From NCBI GenBank assembly GCA_014879535.1, contig JACSRX010000039.1:1-61688 (forward strand): a stretch of 61,688 bases of DNA. The letters run 5' to 3'. Each line of letters begins with the position of its first letter. Positions within the stretch are counted from its first letter, which is position 1. Below the pieces are notes generated by a model, which saw only the letters and a list, made by a program, of their open reading frames with translations, had not been told where the DNA came from and did not search any database. Below, one piece after another: positions 26,661 to 36,401 of this stretch. The position numbers were made by a program, and so were the translations under genes. The stretch comes from Chthoniobacterales bacterium. GTDB lineage: Bacteria > Verrucomicrobiota > Verrucomicrobiia > Chthoniobacterales > JACTMZ01.

Positions 26661-28250
26661 TCAGGCCCTCCGTGGTCGCGCGGCCGCGGCGGCGAGGGTT
26701 GCGAAGGTGGCGCCGAGGCAAAGCATGGAGAACAGTTCGCCGACCCGCATGTAGGGGGTGACCGGCGGGTTTTCGGGGACGGCGATTTCAGCCAGCATGA
26801 CGCCCTCGGCGAAGGTGTCGCCGTCGGTGGAGGCGAGGCGCTGGCGGATGCGGCCCAGATCGTCGATCACGCAGGTGACGCCGGTATTGGCGCAACGGAC
26901 CATGGGGCGCCGGGTTTCCACGCAGCGGAACACGGCATGGGCCGCGTGCTGGCGGGAAGCCGCGGAGCGCTTGAACCAGCCGTCGTTGGTGATGTTGACG
27001 AAGAGTTGCGCGCCCTGGTTGGCCGCGTCGCGGGCGAGGTAACCCAGAGTGTCCTCGAAGCAGATGAGCGGAGCGATCGCCACCGGCGGCGAGGGAAGAT
27101 GGAAGATGACCGGACCGGCTCCCGCATCGAAGTCGGCCGGCACCAGATTGCCGACGATGATGGCGAAGAGGGGGAAGCTCTCCCGGAAGGGAATGTATTC
27201 CCCGAACATGACAAGGTGGGTCTTCGGATAGACCTGCGGCGCGGCGTCTGCACCGGTCATCAGGACGGCGGCATTGTGGTCCGCCTCGTGGCTCAGGATC
27301 AACGTGCCGAAGAGCAGCGAGAATCCGCCGCGGCTGATGTAGCTGTTGACGAACTCGTGGGCCAGGGGATCTTGAAAAAACCCCCGGGGTGTGGCGGCCT
27401 CCGGCCACAGCAGCAGGTCCGGTCGAAGGGCGAGTGCGGCGTCGCTCTGGCGGGAGAGGGTCTCGTAGATCCGCTCCTCGAAAGCACGGTTCCATTTTTG
27501 GTCCTGGGGGATGGAGGGCTGCACTGCGGCCACGCGCAGTGGCACGGACCCGCCCGGTTCGCCGAACTGTCGCAGGCCGTAGCCGAAGGCCGCCACGATG
27601 AGGGCGATCGTGAGGGTGAAGTCGAAATGGGCGCGGATTCTCCCGCCACGGGCCTCGATCATGAGGCGGCGGACGGTGGCCACTGCAATGGCGGACGACA
27701 GCACGGCAAGGAAGGAGAGCCCGGCGGGCCCGGTGAGAGAGGCTATCTGGATGAGCGGGACGTTTGCGTGGAGGGCGATGCCCAGCGCATTCCAGCCGAA
27801 GCCGGTGAAAACGTGGCCGCGGAGGAATTCAACAGAAACCCAGGCGCAGGCGGCAAGAAGACCGGTGGCGAGGTTGCGCCAGGAACTCAGCCAGACTGGG
27901 TGTTCGTCCTCGGAGCGGCCCCGCGGGGTTGCGATGACAAAAACGATCGCGGACCACAGGGCGGGGTAGACCGCGAGGTAGAGGCACAGGACGAACCATC
28001 CCGCGACGGTGACCGTGTGGAGCCACGAGAGCGATCCGAGGAAGTAGATGAGGCCGGTGAGGTAGCCGAGCTCGGCTTTGCGCAACAAGGGGTGACGGGG
28101 GTGGGTGGGGCCGAACCAGATGGCCGCAAAGAGGGGTGCCAAAGCGATCCATGCCAGCCAAGCCTGGTCGAAGGGAGCGAAGCAGAGAACGAGCAGGATG
28201 CCGCTGACGGCGGCGGCGACCCAGGGCCAGAGGGAGCGGAGAAGGGGCAT
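26661..28250 (-). CDS. lnt: apolipoprotein N-acyltransferase
   Basis: The 529-residue inner-membrane enzyme adds the third acyl chain to apolipoproteins, the last step of lipoprotein maturation. The N-terminal half has about six to seven membrane helices; the C-terminal half is a nitrilase-type (CN hydrolase) domain. The catalytic triad is visible: Glu in LLLWPEAATP (about 281), Lys in YPKTHLVMFGEYIP (about 343) and Cys in PLICFEDT (about 396). The final membrane helix is present (ELFSMLCLGATFATLAA), so it is full length. It starts 63 bp after the sugar transferase stop and may share that gene's promoter. The window encodes lipoproteins that need this enzyme, such as the protein at 60027-61592. 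Confidence 0.93.
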   Translation of the reverse strand: MPLLRSLWPWVAAAVSGILLVLCFAPFDQAWLAWIALAPLFAAIWFGPTHPRHPLLRKAELGYLTGLIYFLGSLSWLHTVTVAGWFVLCLYLAVYPALWSAIVFVIATPRGRSEDEHPVWLSSWRNLATGLLAACAWVSVEFLRGHVFTGFGWNALGIALHANVPLIQIASLTGPAGLSFLAVLSSAIAVATVRRLMIEARGGRIRAHFDFTLTIALIVAAFGYGLRQFGEPGGSVPLRVAAVQPSIPQDQKWNRAFEERIYETLSRQSDAALALRPDLLLWPEAATPRGFFQDPLAHEFVNSYISRGGFSLLFGTLILSHEADHNAAVLMTGADAAPQVYPKTHLVMFGEYIPFRESFPLFAIIVGNLVPADFDAGAGPVIFHLPSPPVAIAPLICFEDTLGYLARDAANQGAQLFVNITNDGWFKRSAASRQHAAHAVFRCVETRRPMVRCANTGVTCVIDDLGRIRQRLASTDGDTFAEGVMLAEIAVPENPPVTPYMRVGELFSMLCLGATFATLAAAAARPRRA

Positions 28251-28313
28251 GCAGCGGAGATGCAGGTGGGGAGGCTAACCGCGGCGAATGCCGCGCGCAC
28301 GGACAAAGGCGTC

Positions 28314-29855
<1,542 letters not shown>

Positions 29856-29887
29856 TGAAGTAACTATCTCGTCTGACGCAATTTGCG

Positions 29888-29916
29888 ATTATACCACGGC
29901 CTCCTGAAGGAAGCAA
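29888..29916 (-). promoter_or_regulatory. strong sigma-70-type promoter for sugar transferase gene
   Basis: On the minus strand TTGCTT (29916-29911) and a consensus TATAAT (29893-29888) are exactly 17 bp apart. Transcription would start near 29881, leaving a leader of about 25 bases before the ATG at 29855. It is the best housekeeping-type promoter seen in the window. Confidence 0.75.
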
Positions 29917-29948
29917 TGCCAACCTGCAGGGTGTCCGTGGAGCCCGGG

Positions 29949-32048
29949 TCAGGGGGTGGCGGGCGTCGAGCCCGGGAGGATTCGCTGGGCGAGGGCGTCA
30001 ATGCGCTCTTGGGCGAAGCGGCTGGGCGGGTATTGCCGGTGGGCGTCGAGATACCATGCGAGGGCCGCACCATACTCGCCCCGCGCCTCAAGGTCATCGC
30101 CTTTGTTGAGCGACTGGACGAAGGTCGCAGCACCGCCACTGGCGAGATCGGCGCGGAGGCGATTGAGGTCGTTGTCACCGGGATATTTTGCCGCGGTGAT
30201 CTGGATGCTCTCCCAAGCCCCGGCGGCATCGCCGCGCTGCTGGATTTCACGGGCCCTTTGGATGGCACCCTCGATTTCCGTCATTTCCTCCAGGATGCCC
30301 TTGAGCTTTTCCTGGCGGTCGGGGTAGAGGGCGGTGGCGGCGATGAACTTCGCGCTTTCCTTGAAGATTGTGCGGTGATCTCCCTGCTCGATCAGGCGGT
30401 CGAGTTCGTTGAGCGCCACCTGCTGGACATCGGTCTGCTTGAAGATGTTGCTCCCTATCTCGGCGAGGGCGGGGTTGCGAGGCCAGATTTCCGCCGCGGC
30501 CCGCAACTCCGCTTCCATGGCCGTGCGGTCGCCGGACAAAGCGGCGTTTTTCGCCTTGGCCAAGTGCATGGAGCTGATCGTTTTCGCCGTTTCGATCTTG
30601 GCGAGGGGTTTGCTCGAGTTGAAGTCGCTCGCGGTTCCGCTCATCTCATCGACCAGTTTCTCGGCGCGTGTCAGGTCGTTGACTTCGAGCGCGGCAAGGA
30701 GTTCGTTGCCCATCTGGGTGAATTTGAGGGCGCGGCGTTTGTCCTCGCGCGAGAGCAACCGCACGCTCGGCATGTATTCCCCGAGGGCGAATGTCTCGGC
30801 GAGCCTTTCGGTCGCGCTGTTCAGTTCGCCCTGCTCCAGCAGGAACTTGTAGGCTTCGACGCCCTCGTTCACGTCCCGGATCGCCTCGTTGGCGAGGCTG
30901 TCGATCTGGCTGAGCGAGCTGACCAGCTTGCTGATCGCCTGGGCGGCTGTCGCAGCGCCCCCTGTCAGGCTCTCAATGCTGAAATTCTCGATGCCCATCC
31001 GTGCTCCGCTGGCCGAGAAGGCTCCCGCACTGCGGGCAGGGGGAGGGCTGCCGCCCGCGACCCCCGCGGAGACCCCCTCCGTTCCGGCAGAAGCGCCGGT
31101 GGAGGCTCCCGATCCGTCAGCTGCGGCTCCGGCCCCCGAGATCTTCGGGTCGAGTTCGGCGTTGATTTTCGCCTGCCCTGCGTCGCGGTTCGTGGGCAGC
31201 GAGTTGATCATCTGCCTGTAAACGTCGATCGAGTTGTCGCCGTCCGTGTAGAGGGCGCGGTAGAAGCGGTTGGCGATGATGACATGCTCGAAGCGCCTCG
31301 TGGCGAAATACTGCATGATGAGCGCCTGCAGATGGGCCTTGGTGGTGAGTTCGGTTGCAGCGATCCTCAGCTTGTTGTTCTCGATGGTCTGCGAAATGTC
31401 GGAAAGCACCCTTTGGGTCGAGGCAAGGCGCGCGTCGCGCTCGATGCGCTGGGTTTCCTGGCGCACGGGGTCGTTCGTGCTCGAACTGCCCAAGCCCACG
31501 GTCGAGTTGCGCGCCGCCATCTGGTTGTTCCATTCGGCCGATTTGCGTTCCCTCTCGAGCACGGTGTTCTCGGCCTTGAGGCGTTCGACGGTCTTGAGGC
31601 TGGTGCGTGCGGAATGGATCGCGTCGGACATGGTCCGGCAGAGGTTCGCATCGTCCCTGTATTCGGAGGCCTTTTGGAGGAGGCCGAAGGCGGTGTCGAT
31701 GTTCTGGGGGGTGGCCTTCCCGGGTGAGAGGAGATCGAGGATGCGGGAGATCGTTTCGCGGTAGGCGACATCGGCCTCGCTCGTGGCGGGCGGTGAGTTG
31801 AGGTATTTCTCGAAACGCGCACGGAACAGGCGGTTGTCGTTGATGTTCCAAATCTTGCCGTCGAAGGACATCACGTCCGAGCCGGGGTCGAACGCGGGGA
31901 CATCGCGTCCCATGAAACCCTCGTTCATCTGCGGAGGTCGCGCTCCGCCCGTGGCGGCCTGCGAATCGCCCATGCCGGGTTCCTGGCCGCCGGCTGTGAC
32001 GGCCGTCAGGACAAACAGGAGGGGAAGGATGCGGGGAGGCGGGATCAT
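29949..32048 (-). CDS. 699-residue secreted protein of unknown function
   Basis: The protein has a signal peptide (ending about residue 20, TAGGQ) and a short Gly/Pro-rich segment, then is mostly helical. A coiled-coil stretch (LKAENTVLERERKSAEWNNQ) lies near residues 165-185, a low-complexity Gly/Ala/Ser linker around 310-350, and TPR/HEAT-like helical pairs fill the rest (for example LDRLIEQGDHRTIFKESAKF and the last GDDLEARGEYGAALAWYLDAH). No catalytic motif was recognised. Its start overlaps the stop of the small OB-fold-like gene (ATGA), the end of a gene run from mrdA through an ABC transporter. It is probably a periplasmic component of that envelope system. I do not recognise a named family. 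Confidence 0.7.
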   Translation of the reverse strand: MIPPPRILPLLFVLTAVTAGGQEPGMGDSQAATGGARPPQMNEGFMGRDVPAFDPGSDVMSFDGKIWNINDNRLFRARFEKYLNSPPATSEADVAYRETISRILDLLSPGKATPQNIDTAFGLLQKASEYRDDANLCRTMSDAIHSARTSLKTVERLKAENTVLERERKSAEWNNQMAARNSTVGLGSSSTNDPVRQETQRIERDARLASTQRVLSDISQTIENNKLRIAATELTTKAHLQALIMQYFATRRFEHVIIANRFYRALYTDGDNSIDVYRQMINSLPTNRDAGQAKINAELDPKISGAGAAADGSGASTGASAGTEGVSAGVAGGSPPPARSAGAFSASGARMGIENFSIESLTGGAATAAQAISKLVSSLSQIDSLANEAIRDVNEGVEAYKFLLEQGELNSATERLAETFALGEYMPSVRLLSREDKRRALKFTQMGNELLAALEVNDLTRAEKLVDEMSGTASDFNSSKPLAKIETAKTISSMHLAKAKNAALSGDRTAMEAELRAAAEIWPRNPALAEIGSNIFKQTDVQQVALNELDRLIEQGDHRTIFKESAKFIAATALYPDRQEKLKGILEEMTEIEGAIQRAREIQQRGDAAGAWESIQITAAKYPGDNDLNRLRADLASGGAATFVQSLNKGDDLEARGEYGAALAWYLDAHRQYPPSRFAQERIDALAQRILPGSTPATP

Positions 32049-32443
32049 GACTTGGTCAGGCTGGTGACGTAGAGGATGCCGCTTTCGCGCACTTCGACGA
32101 GAAAATGGAATCTCTGACCCTTCTGGATGTTGGTCTCGCCGAGATCGGCCGGGATCACGAGGGGGATGGGAGACTGGGAGCCCGTGGGCTGCACCGAGAC
32201 CAGGCGGCCTTCATCCGGCGACCATGTGATCGAGTTGAGCACGGCCCCGGACAGGCGGTAGGAATTGCCGCGCAGGGACGTGGAGGTGGTGAGGTATTCC
32301 TCGACGGGGAACTCGGCGGCCGTGCGGTAGGGGGTGCCGGCTGTGCCCAGGAAATAGCCTCCCGCGGCGATGAGCAGAAGGGCTGCGGCGAGGGCGGCGA
32401 GAAGCCAGCCGATCTTGGGGGCACTGCGGGCGCGTCGGGCCAT
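32045..32443 (-). CDS. small membrane-anchored OB-fold-like protein
   Basis: The 132-residue protein has a basic N-terminus, one membrane helix (about 12-31) and a periplasmic beta domain. The elements FPVEEYL, LRGNSYRLSGAVLN, GRLVSVQPTG and the end FLVEVRESGILYVTSL follow the order of small OB folds such as CcmE. The haem-binding His of CcmE is absent. It starts 6 bp after the ABC transporter stop and overlaps the next gene by 4 bp. The OB-fold assignment is inferred from strand pattern; function is unknown. Confidence 0.65.
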   Translation of the reverse strand: MARRARSAPKIGWLLAALAAALLLIAAGGYFLGTAGTPYRTAAEFPVEEYLTTSTSLRGNSYRLSGAVLNSITWSPDEGRLVSVQPTGSQSPIPLVIPADLGETNIQKGQRFHFLVEVRESGILYVTSLTKS

Positions 32444-32449
32444 GGCTAC

Positions 32450-34189
32450 TTATCGATCCCAAGCGGCGCGAAGGCAACCCAGCCATGCCAAAAATATGCC
32501 GAAGAGGACGTGCAGTATGAGCACCCACACGCACAGTGCGGGGGCGGAAAGTGTGGTGGGAATGACGAGTTCGAACACATCGTAGTAGCGTGTCTCCCGC
32601 AGGCTTTGCAGGGCGCCGCTCCAACTCCAGTAAGCCGCGATGAACGGCCGCAGTGCGGCGCCGAGCGCGGCGGGCAGGGCGAGGACGGCGCCCGACAGCG
32701 GAAGCTGGAAGCCGACGAGGTAGATCGAGACCAGCGATGCCTGATCGGCGGAACGCGAGAGTGCGGAGATGCCGAGGCAGACCGAGGTGAGCGCGGCATT
32801 GACGAGCAGGAAAAACAGGAACTGCTGGGTGCCGTCGCCTGGAAAGTGCGAGACGGTGCGGACGAACCAGGTCATCCATGCCGACTGCAGCAACACGAGC
32901 ACCGAGAGGAAGGCCACCCGGGATGCGACATAGGCGGCCGGGCTCAGTCCGGCGAAGCGTTCCTTCTCGTAGATGGAGCGCTCACCTGCGATCTCGCGTG
33001 CGCTGTTGTTGGCCCCGAGGAGCCCGAGGAGGATGACTTGCAGCAGGATGAGACCGGAGACGACGCTGCCGGCCTTGCTTGCCCCCTCGGCAAAGGTGCG
33101 GGCCTCGAGCAACTGGCGGACAACGTCGCCGCTGAGTCCGGCATCAAGGCTCGGCACCGGTGGAAGCCCGTCGAGGGCGAAAATGGCCACGACCACGGGG
33201 AAGCCGAGAACCAGACCGAGTTGGAGGCCGATGGCGCCCTTGTCGCGGAAGAAAATCTTCCACCGCGTGGCCAGAAGCGTGAAAAACTGGCTCCAAGGCG
33301 GTGCGACGCGGGCATGCGGGGAATGCCCGACAGGATCGGGGTTGTCCTCCCGCTTCCGTTCGCCGAACAGGAGCTCCCGCCAGTCCTCGGCCTCCGACCC
33401 TTCCGAAGCCTCGAAGTGGCTGCGGTGCTTCGACCAGGAGGAATGCCACTCGGCACCGGTCCGTTCCGGAAGGCGTTCGAAGATCTCCTCCGGATGCTCC
33501 GCGCGGAAATAGTGGGCGATCGTTGCGGGCGGCCCAAGGTAAGCCAGATGTCCGTCGGCCAGCACGGCGACTTTGTCGAACGACTCGAGGTCCCGCAGGC
33601 TGTGGGTGACGACAAGAACCACCCTGTCGCCCTTGCGGGCGATCTGGCCGAGAAGATCGAGGATCTCGCGTTCCGAGCGTGCATCGAGCCCGCTGGTGAC
33701 CTCGTCGCAAAGCAGGAGCGAGGGTTGGCTGGAGAGTTCCATCGCCAGGGCGAGACGCCTGCGCTGCCCGCCGGAAAGATGCTTCGAGGCGGTGTCCGCG
33801 GCGGAGGTCAAGCCGGTCAGATCAAGAAGCTCCGTCGCGCGCTCCTGCTGCTCGGTCCGACTGAGACCGGCCACGCGGAGCTTGAGAGCGAGAAGGATGT
33901 TTTCCCTCGCGGTCAGGTTCTCCTGACTGATCGTGAACTGAGGCACGTAGCCGATCTGCGACGGGGGGAGATCGTGCGCGTCGAGGTCCGTGCCGTTCCA
34001 GAAAAGCGAGCCGCCGGTTGTGCCGGTGATCCCCGCGATGGCGCGCATCATGGTGGTCTTGCCGCTTCCGCTGGGCCCGAGGAGCGCGCAGACTTCGCCG
34101 CGGGGAAACTTGGCGCTCACCCCGGAGAGGAGCACAGGCGCATCCTCCGAGTCGCCGATGGACACGGTTACCTCGCGCAGTTCAAGCAT
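32450..34189 (-). CDS. ABCG-type (White family) ABC transporter, fused ATPase-permease
   Basis: The 579-residue half-transporter has the ATPase first: Walker A GPSGSGKTTMM (about 38), signature LSGGQRRRLALAM (about 138), Walker B LLLCDEVTSGLDA (about 158) and the H-loop in VVTHSLRD. The membrane domain follows, with about six helices (about 330-579). Nucleotide domain before membrane domain plus these motifs is the ABCG/White layout, used for lipid and polyketide export in eukaryotes and for ill-defined exporters in bacteria. It would act as a dimer. The upstream mrdA ends 68 bp before its start and the OB-fold-like gene begins 6 bp after it, so an envelope substrate is likely but unknown. 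Confidence 0.85.
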   Translation of the reverse strand: MLELREVTVSIGDSEDAPVLLSGVSAKFPRGEVCALLGPSGSGKTTMMRAIAGITGTTGGSLFWNGTDLDAHDLPPSQIGYVPQFTISQENLTARENILLALKLRVAGLSRTEQQERATELLDLTGLTSAADTASKHLSGGQRRRLALAMELSSQPSLLLCDEVTSGLDARSEREILDLLGQIARKGDRVVLVVTHSLRDLESFDKVAVLADGHLAYLGPPATIAHYFRAEHPEEIFERLPERTGAEWHSSWSKHRSHFEASEGSEAEDWRELLFGERKREDNPDPVGHSPHARVAPPWSQFFTLLATRWKIFFRDKGAIGLQLGLVLGFPVVVAIFALDGLPPVPSLDAGLSGDVVRQLLEARTFAEGASKAGSVVSGLILLQVILLGLLGANNSAREIAGERSIYEKERFAGLSPAAYVASRVAFLSVLVLLQSAWMTWFVRTVSHFPGDGTQQFLFFLLVNAALTSVCLGISALSRSADQASLVSIYLVGFQLPLSGAVLALPAALGAALRPFIAAYWSWSGALQSLRETRYYDVFELVIPTTLSAPALCVWVLILHVLFGIFLAWLGCLRAAWDR

Positions 34190-34257
34190 GACTGGTCATC
34201 GTCTCGCGCCCGGGGAGTTTGGGCAAATGCAAAGGTGGCCGGCCCCGGGGGGAAGGA

Positions 34258-36216
34258 CTACGGTGTTTCCTCGATCGTTTCCGGGGCGCCTTCCGGGTTC
34301 ATGACGTCCTCGGTGAATTCCTGGCTTTCCCCGGAATCGGCCTGCCCGGTGCCCTGCTGCTGCTGCTGCGGAGCCGTCTCCCCATCTTCCGCTTTTTCCC
34401 CCTCCTCTTCGTCCTTGGCGGGTTCTGGCGGTTTGTAGTCCTTCAACAGGGCGGTGATGATGCTCCCGATGACCGGGCCGGCGTTCGCGCCGCCGGCAAT
34501 GGTTTCCCCCGCGTTGCCCTCCACGACCGCGGCGAAGGCGTAAAGAGGCCTGTCGGCGGGGGCGAACCCCGCGAACCATGCGGCGTTGCGGCGCTTGCGC
34601 ACGGGGCCCCATTGTGCGGTGCCGGTCTTGCCGGCAACCTTCACGCCTTTGACTGTGGCGGCCCGGCGTCCGGTGCCGGTGCCGTCCGAGGTGACCATGA
34701 CCAGGCCCTTGTGGAGTTCGGCGACGGTTTCCTCCGAGATGTTGAGCTCGGAACGGACACGGTCCGGGTAGGCGGACACGACGCGGTTGTCGATGCTCTG
34801 CACCTGTTTGACCAAGCGTGTCTGGTGGAAGGTTCCTCCCGTGGCGATGACGCCCATGGCCTGCGCCATCTGGAGCGGGGTGATGAGGATGTCTCCCTGT
34901 CCGATGCTCATGTTGGCGATGTCGCCCTGGAGGATCTTCCGTTTGTGCACCCTGAGCATGTAGTCGTCGTTCGGGATGTTGCCGCGGGATTCCGCGCGCA
35001 GGGGAATGCCGGTGCGGCGTCCAAGGCCGAGGGCGTCGGCCCATTCGATGATGGGCTCGGCACCGATTTTGAGTCCGGCCTGGTAGAACCATGTGTTGCA
35101 CGACTGGGCCAGGGCTTGGGCGAAGGTGAGCATGCCGGCATGCCCTGATTTCCAGTTGCGGAAATAGAAGTTCCCGACTTGGAGGCCGCCGGGGCAGCTG
35201 ATCTGGGTGGTCGGGGTGATCAGGCCGGTTTGCAGCGCGGCCAAGCCCACGAATGTTTTGAAGGTGGACCCGGGAGGGTAGGCCGAACGGAACGCGCGCG
35301 GGTAAAGGGGCGCGGAGGGGTCGTCGTTGAGCTTCGAGAAGATGTCCGGCTTGATGATCGGGATGAATGCGTTCGGATCGAAGGACGGTCGCGATGCCAT
35401 GCCGAGGATCTCGCCCGTGTTGGGATCGAGGACGACAACGGCGCCGCGCCTGCCGGATTGGGCGAGGGCGTCCTCGCAGGCCTTCTGCACCTTGAGGTCG
35501 AGCGTTGTGATGACATTGTAACCGGGGATGGGCTGCTGGACCATGCGTTCGGTCGTCCGTTTGCCCTCGGCATTGAGGGTGATGTTGACCACGCCGACCG
35601 TGCCGCGCAACTGGTCGTCGAAGACCTGTTCAAGACCCTCGCGCCCTTCGGAGTCCGGGAAGATGAGATCCTTGTTTTCGATCGGCTTGACCGACAGCGG
35701 GGCGAGGCGGCCGACATAACCGACCATGTGTGCGCCCATCGGGCCTAAGGGATAGTGGCGCACGTAGGACGGCTGGAGGACGAGGCCTGCGCTGAGTCCG
35801 CGGCTGACCCGGGCGATTTCCTCAGCGGCCAGATCCTCGGCCAGGATGAGAGGAAGGATGCCCCGGTTCTTGTAGTGCTGGATGAGAGTGTCGTCCGAAA
35901 CCTCGAGCTTGCGCCCGAGCAGGCGCTCGGCCGTGAGGATCTGGCTGCGTGCAAAGTTGACCACCTGGCTGTCCGCCAATTCCAGCGGCGTCGGGAAGCT
36001 CAGGCCCAGATTGTAGGCCACGCGCGTCTGGGCGAGGCTGGCCCCGTGCCGGTCGGTGACCTGTCCGCGCGGAGCGGGGATGTGGAGGAGGTAGGTGCGC
36101 GCCTGCTTCTGGGTTTCCCAAGTGGGCTTGGGCACCTCGACAATGTCGGTGATCCGCTGTGCCACCGCGGCATGGGCCAGAAAGGCCACGAGGGAGAAAA
36201 CGACCGATGACTTCAT
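34258..36216 (-). CDS. mrdA: penicillin-binding protein 2 (peptidoglycan transpeptidase)
   Basis: The 652-residue class B PBP has a dimerisation domain (about 40-240, with RGQVTDRHG near residue 50) and a transpeptidase domain with all three active-site motifs: SxxK as SAYPPGSTFK (Ser about 316), SxN as SCN (about 371) and KTGT (about 530). In rod-shaped cells PBP2 crosslinks peptidoglycan during elongation together with RodA; rodA is not in the window. The N-terminus (MKSSVVFSLVAFLAHAAVAQ) looks more like a cleavable signal peptide than the usual membrane anchor. A low-complexity acidic and Gln-rich tail follows the catalytic domain. It is first in a run with the ABCG transporter. Confidence 0.85.
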   Translation of the reverse strand: MKSSVVFSLVAFLAHAAVAQRITDIVEVPKPTWETQKQARTYLLHIPAPRGQVTDRHGASLAQTRVAYNLGLSFPTPLELADSQVVNFARSQILTAERLLGRKLEVSDDTLIQHYKNRGILPLILAEDLAAEEIARVSRGLSAGLVLQPSYVRHYPLGPMGAHMVGYVGRLAPLSVKPIENKDLIFPDSEGREGLEQVFDDQLRGTVGVVNITLNAEGKRTTERMVQQPIPGYNVITTLDLKVQKACEDALAQSGRRGAVVVLDPNTGEILGMASRPSFDPNAFIPIIKPDIFSKLNDDPSAPLYPRAFRSAYPPGSTFKTFVGLAALQTGLITPTTQISCPGGLQVGNFYFRNWKSGHAGMLTFAQALAQSCNTWFYQAGLKIGAEPIIEWADALGLGRRTGIPLRAESRGNIPNDDYMLRVHKRKILQGDIANMSIGQGDILITPLQMAQAMGVIATGGTFHQTRLVKQVQSIDNRVVSAYPDRVRSELNISEETVAELHKGLVMVTSDGTGTGRRAATVKGVKVAGKTGTAQWGPVRKRRNAAWFAGFAPADRPLYAFAAVVEGNAGETIAGGANAGPVIGSIITALLKDYKPPEPAKDEEEGEKAEDGETAPQQQQQGTGQADSGESQEFTEDVMNPEGAPETIEETP

Positions 36217-36401
36217 GCGCACGATGACCTGCCAATGAATACGCACACGGTGCCGGTGGCAAGTCAAGCGAGAGCGGGGAGCAGCGAGCAAGGGCTGAAA
36301 CTTGAGTGAGCTGGCGCGAAGCGCCTTGGACTGCGGCAGTTGAGGTTTAAAGATGAGGGTTGAGGGAGGTGGCAGTTTTCTGCGCCTTTCCCTCGCAGGG
36401 C
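36217..36401. repeat. intergenic segment with degenerate short repeats and a small hairpin
   Basis: The segment contains GGCGC-GAA-GCGCC (about 36312-36324) followed by TTGGACTGCGGCAG, then TTGAGGTTTAAAGATGAGGGTTGAGGGAGG. I recall similar text recurring in Verrucomicrobiota intergenic DNA, but no second full copy is in this window. Related short AAC/TTG-rich motifs occur at 38140-38280 on the other side of the adjacent surface-protein gene. Confidence 0.35.
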
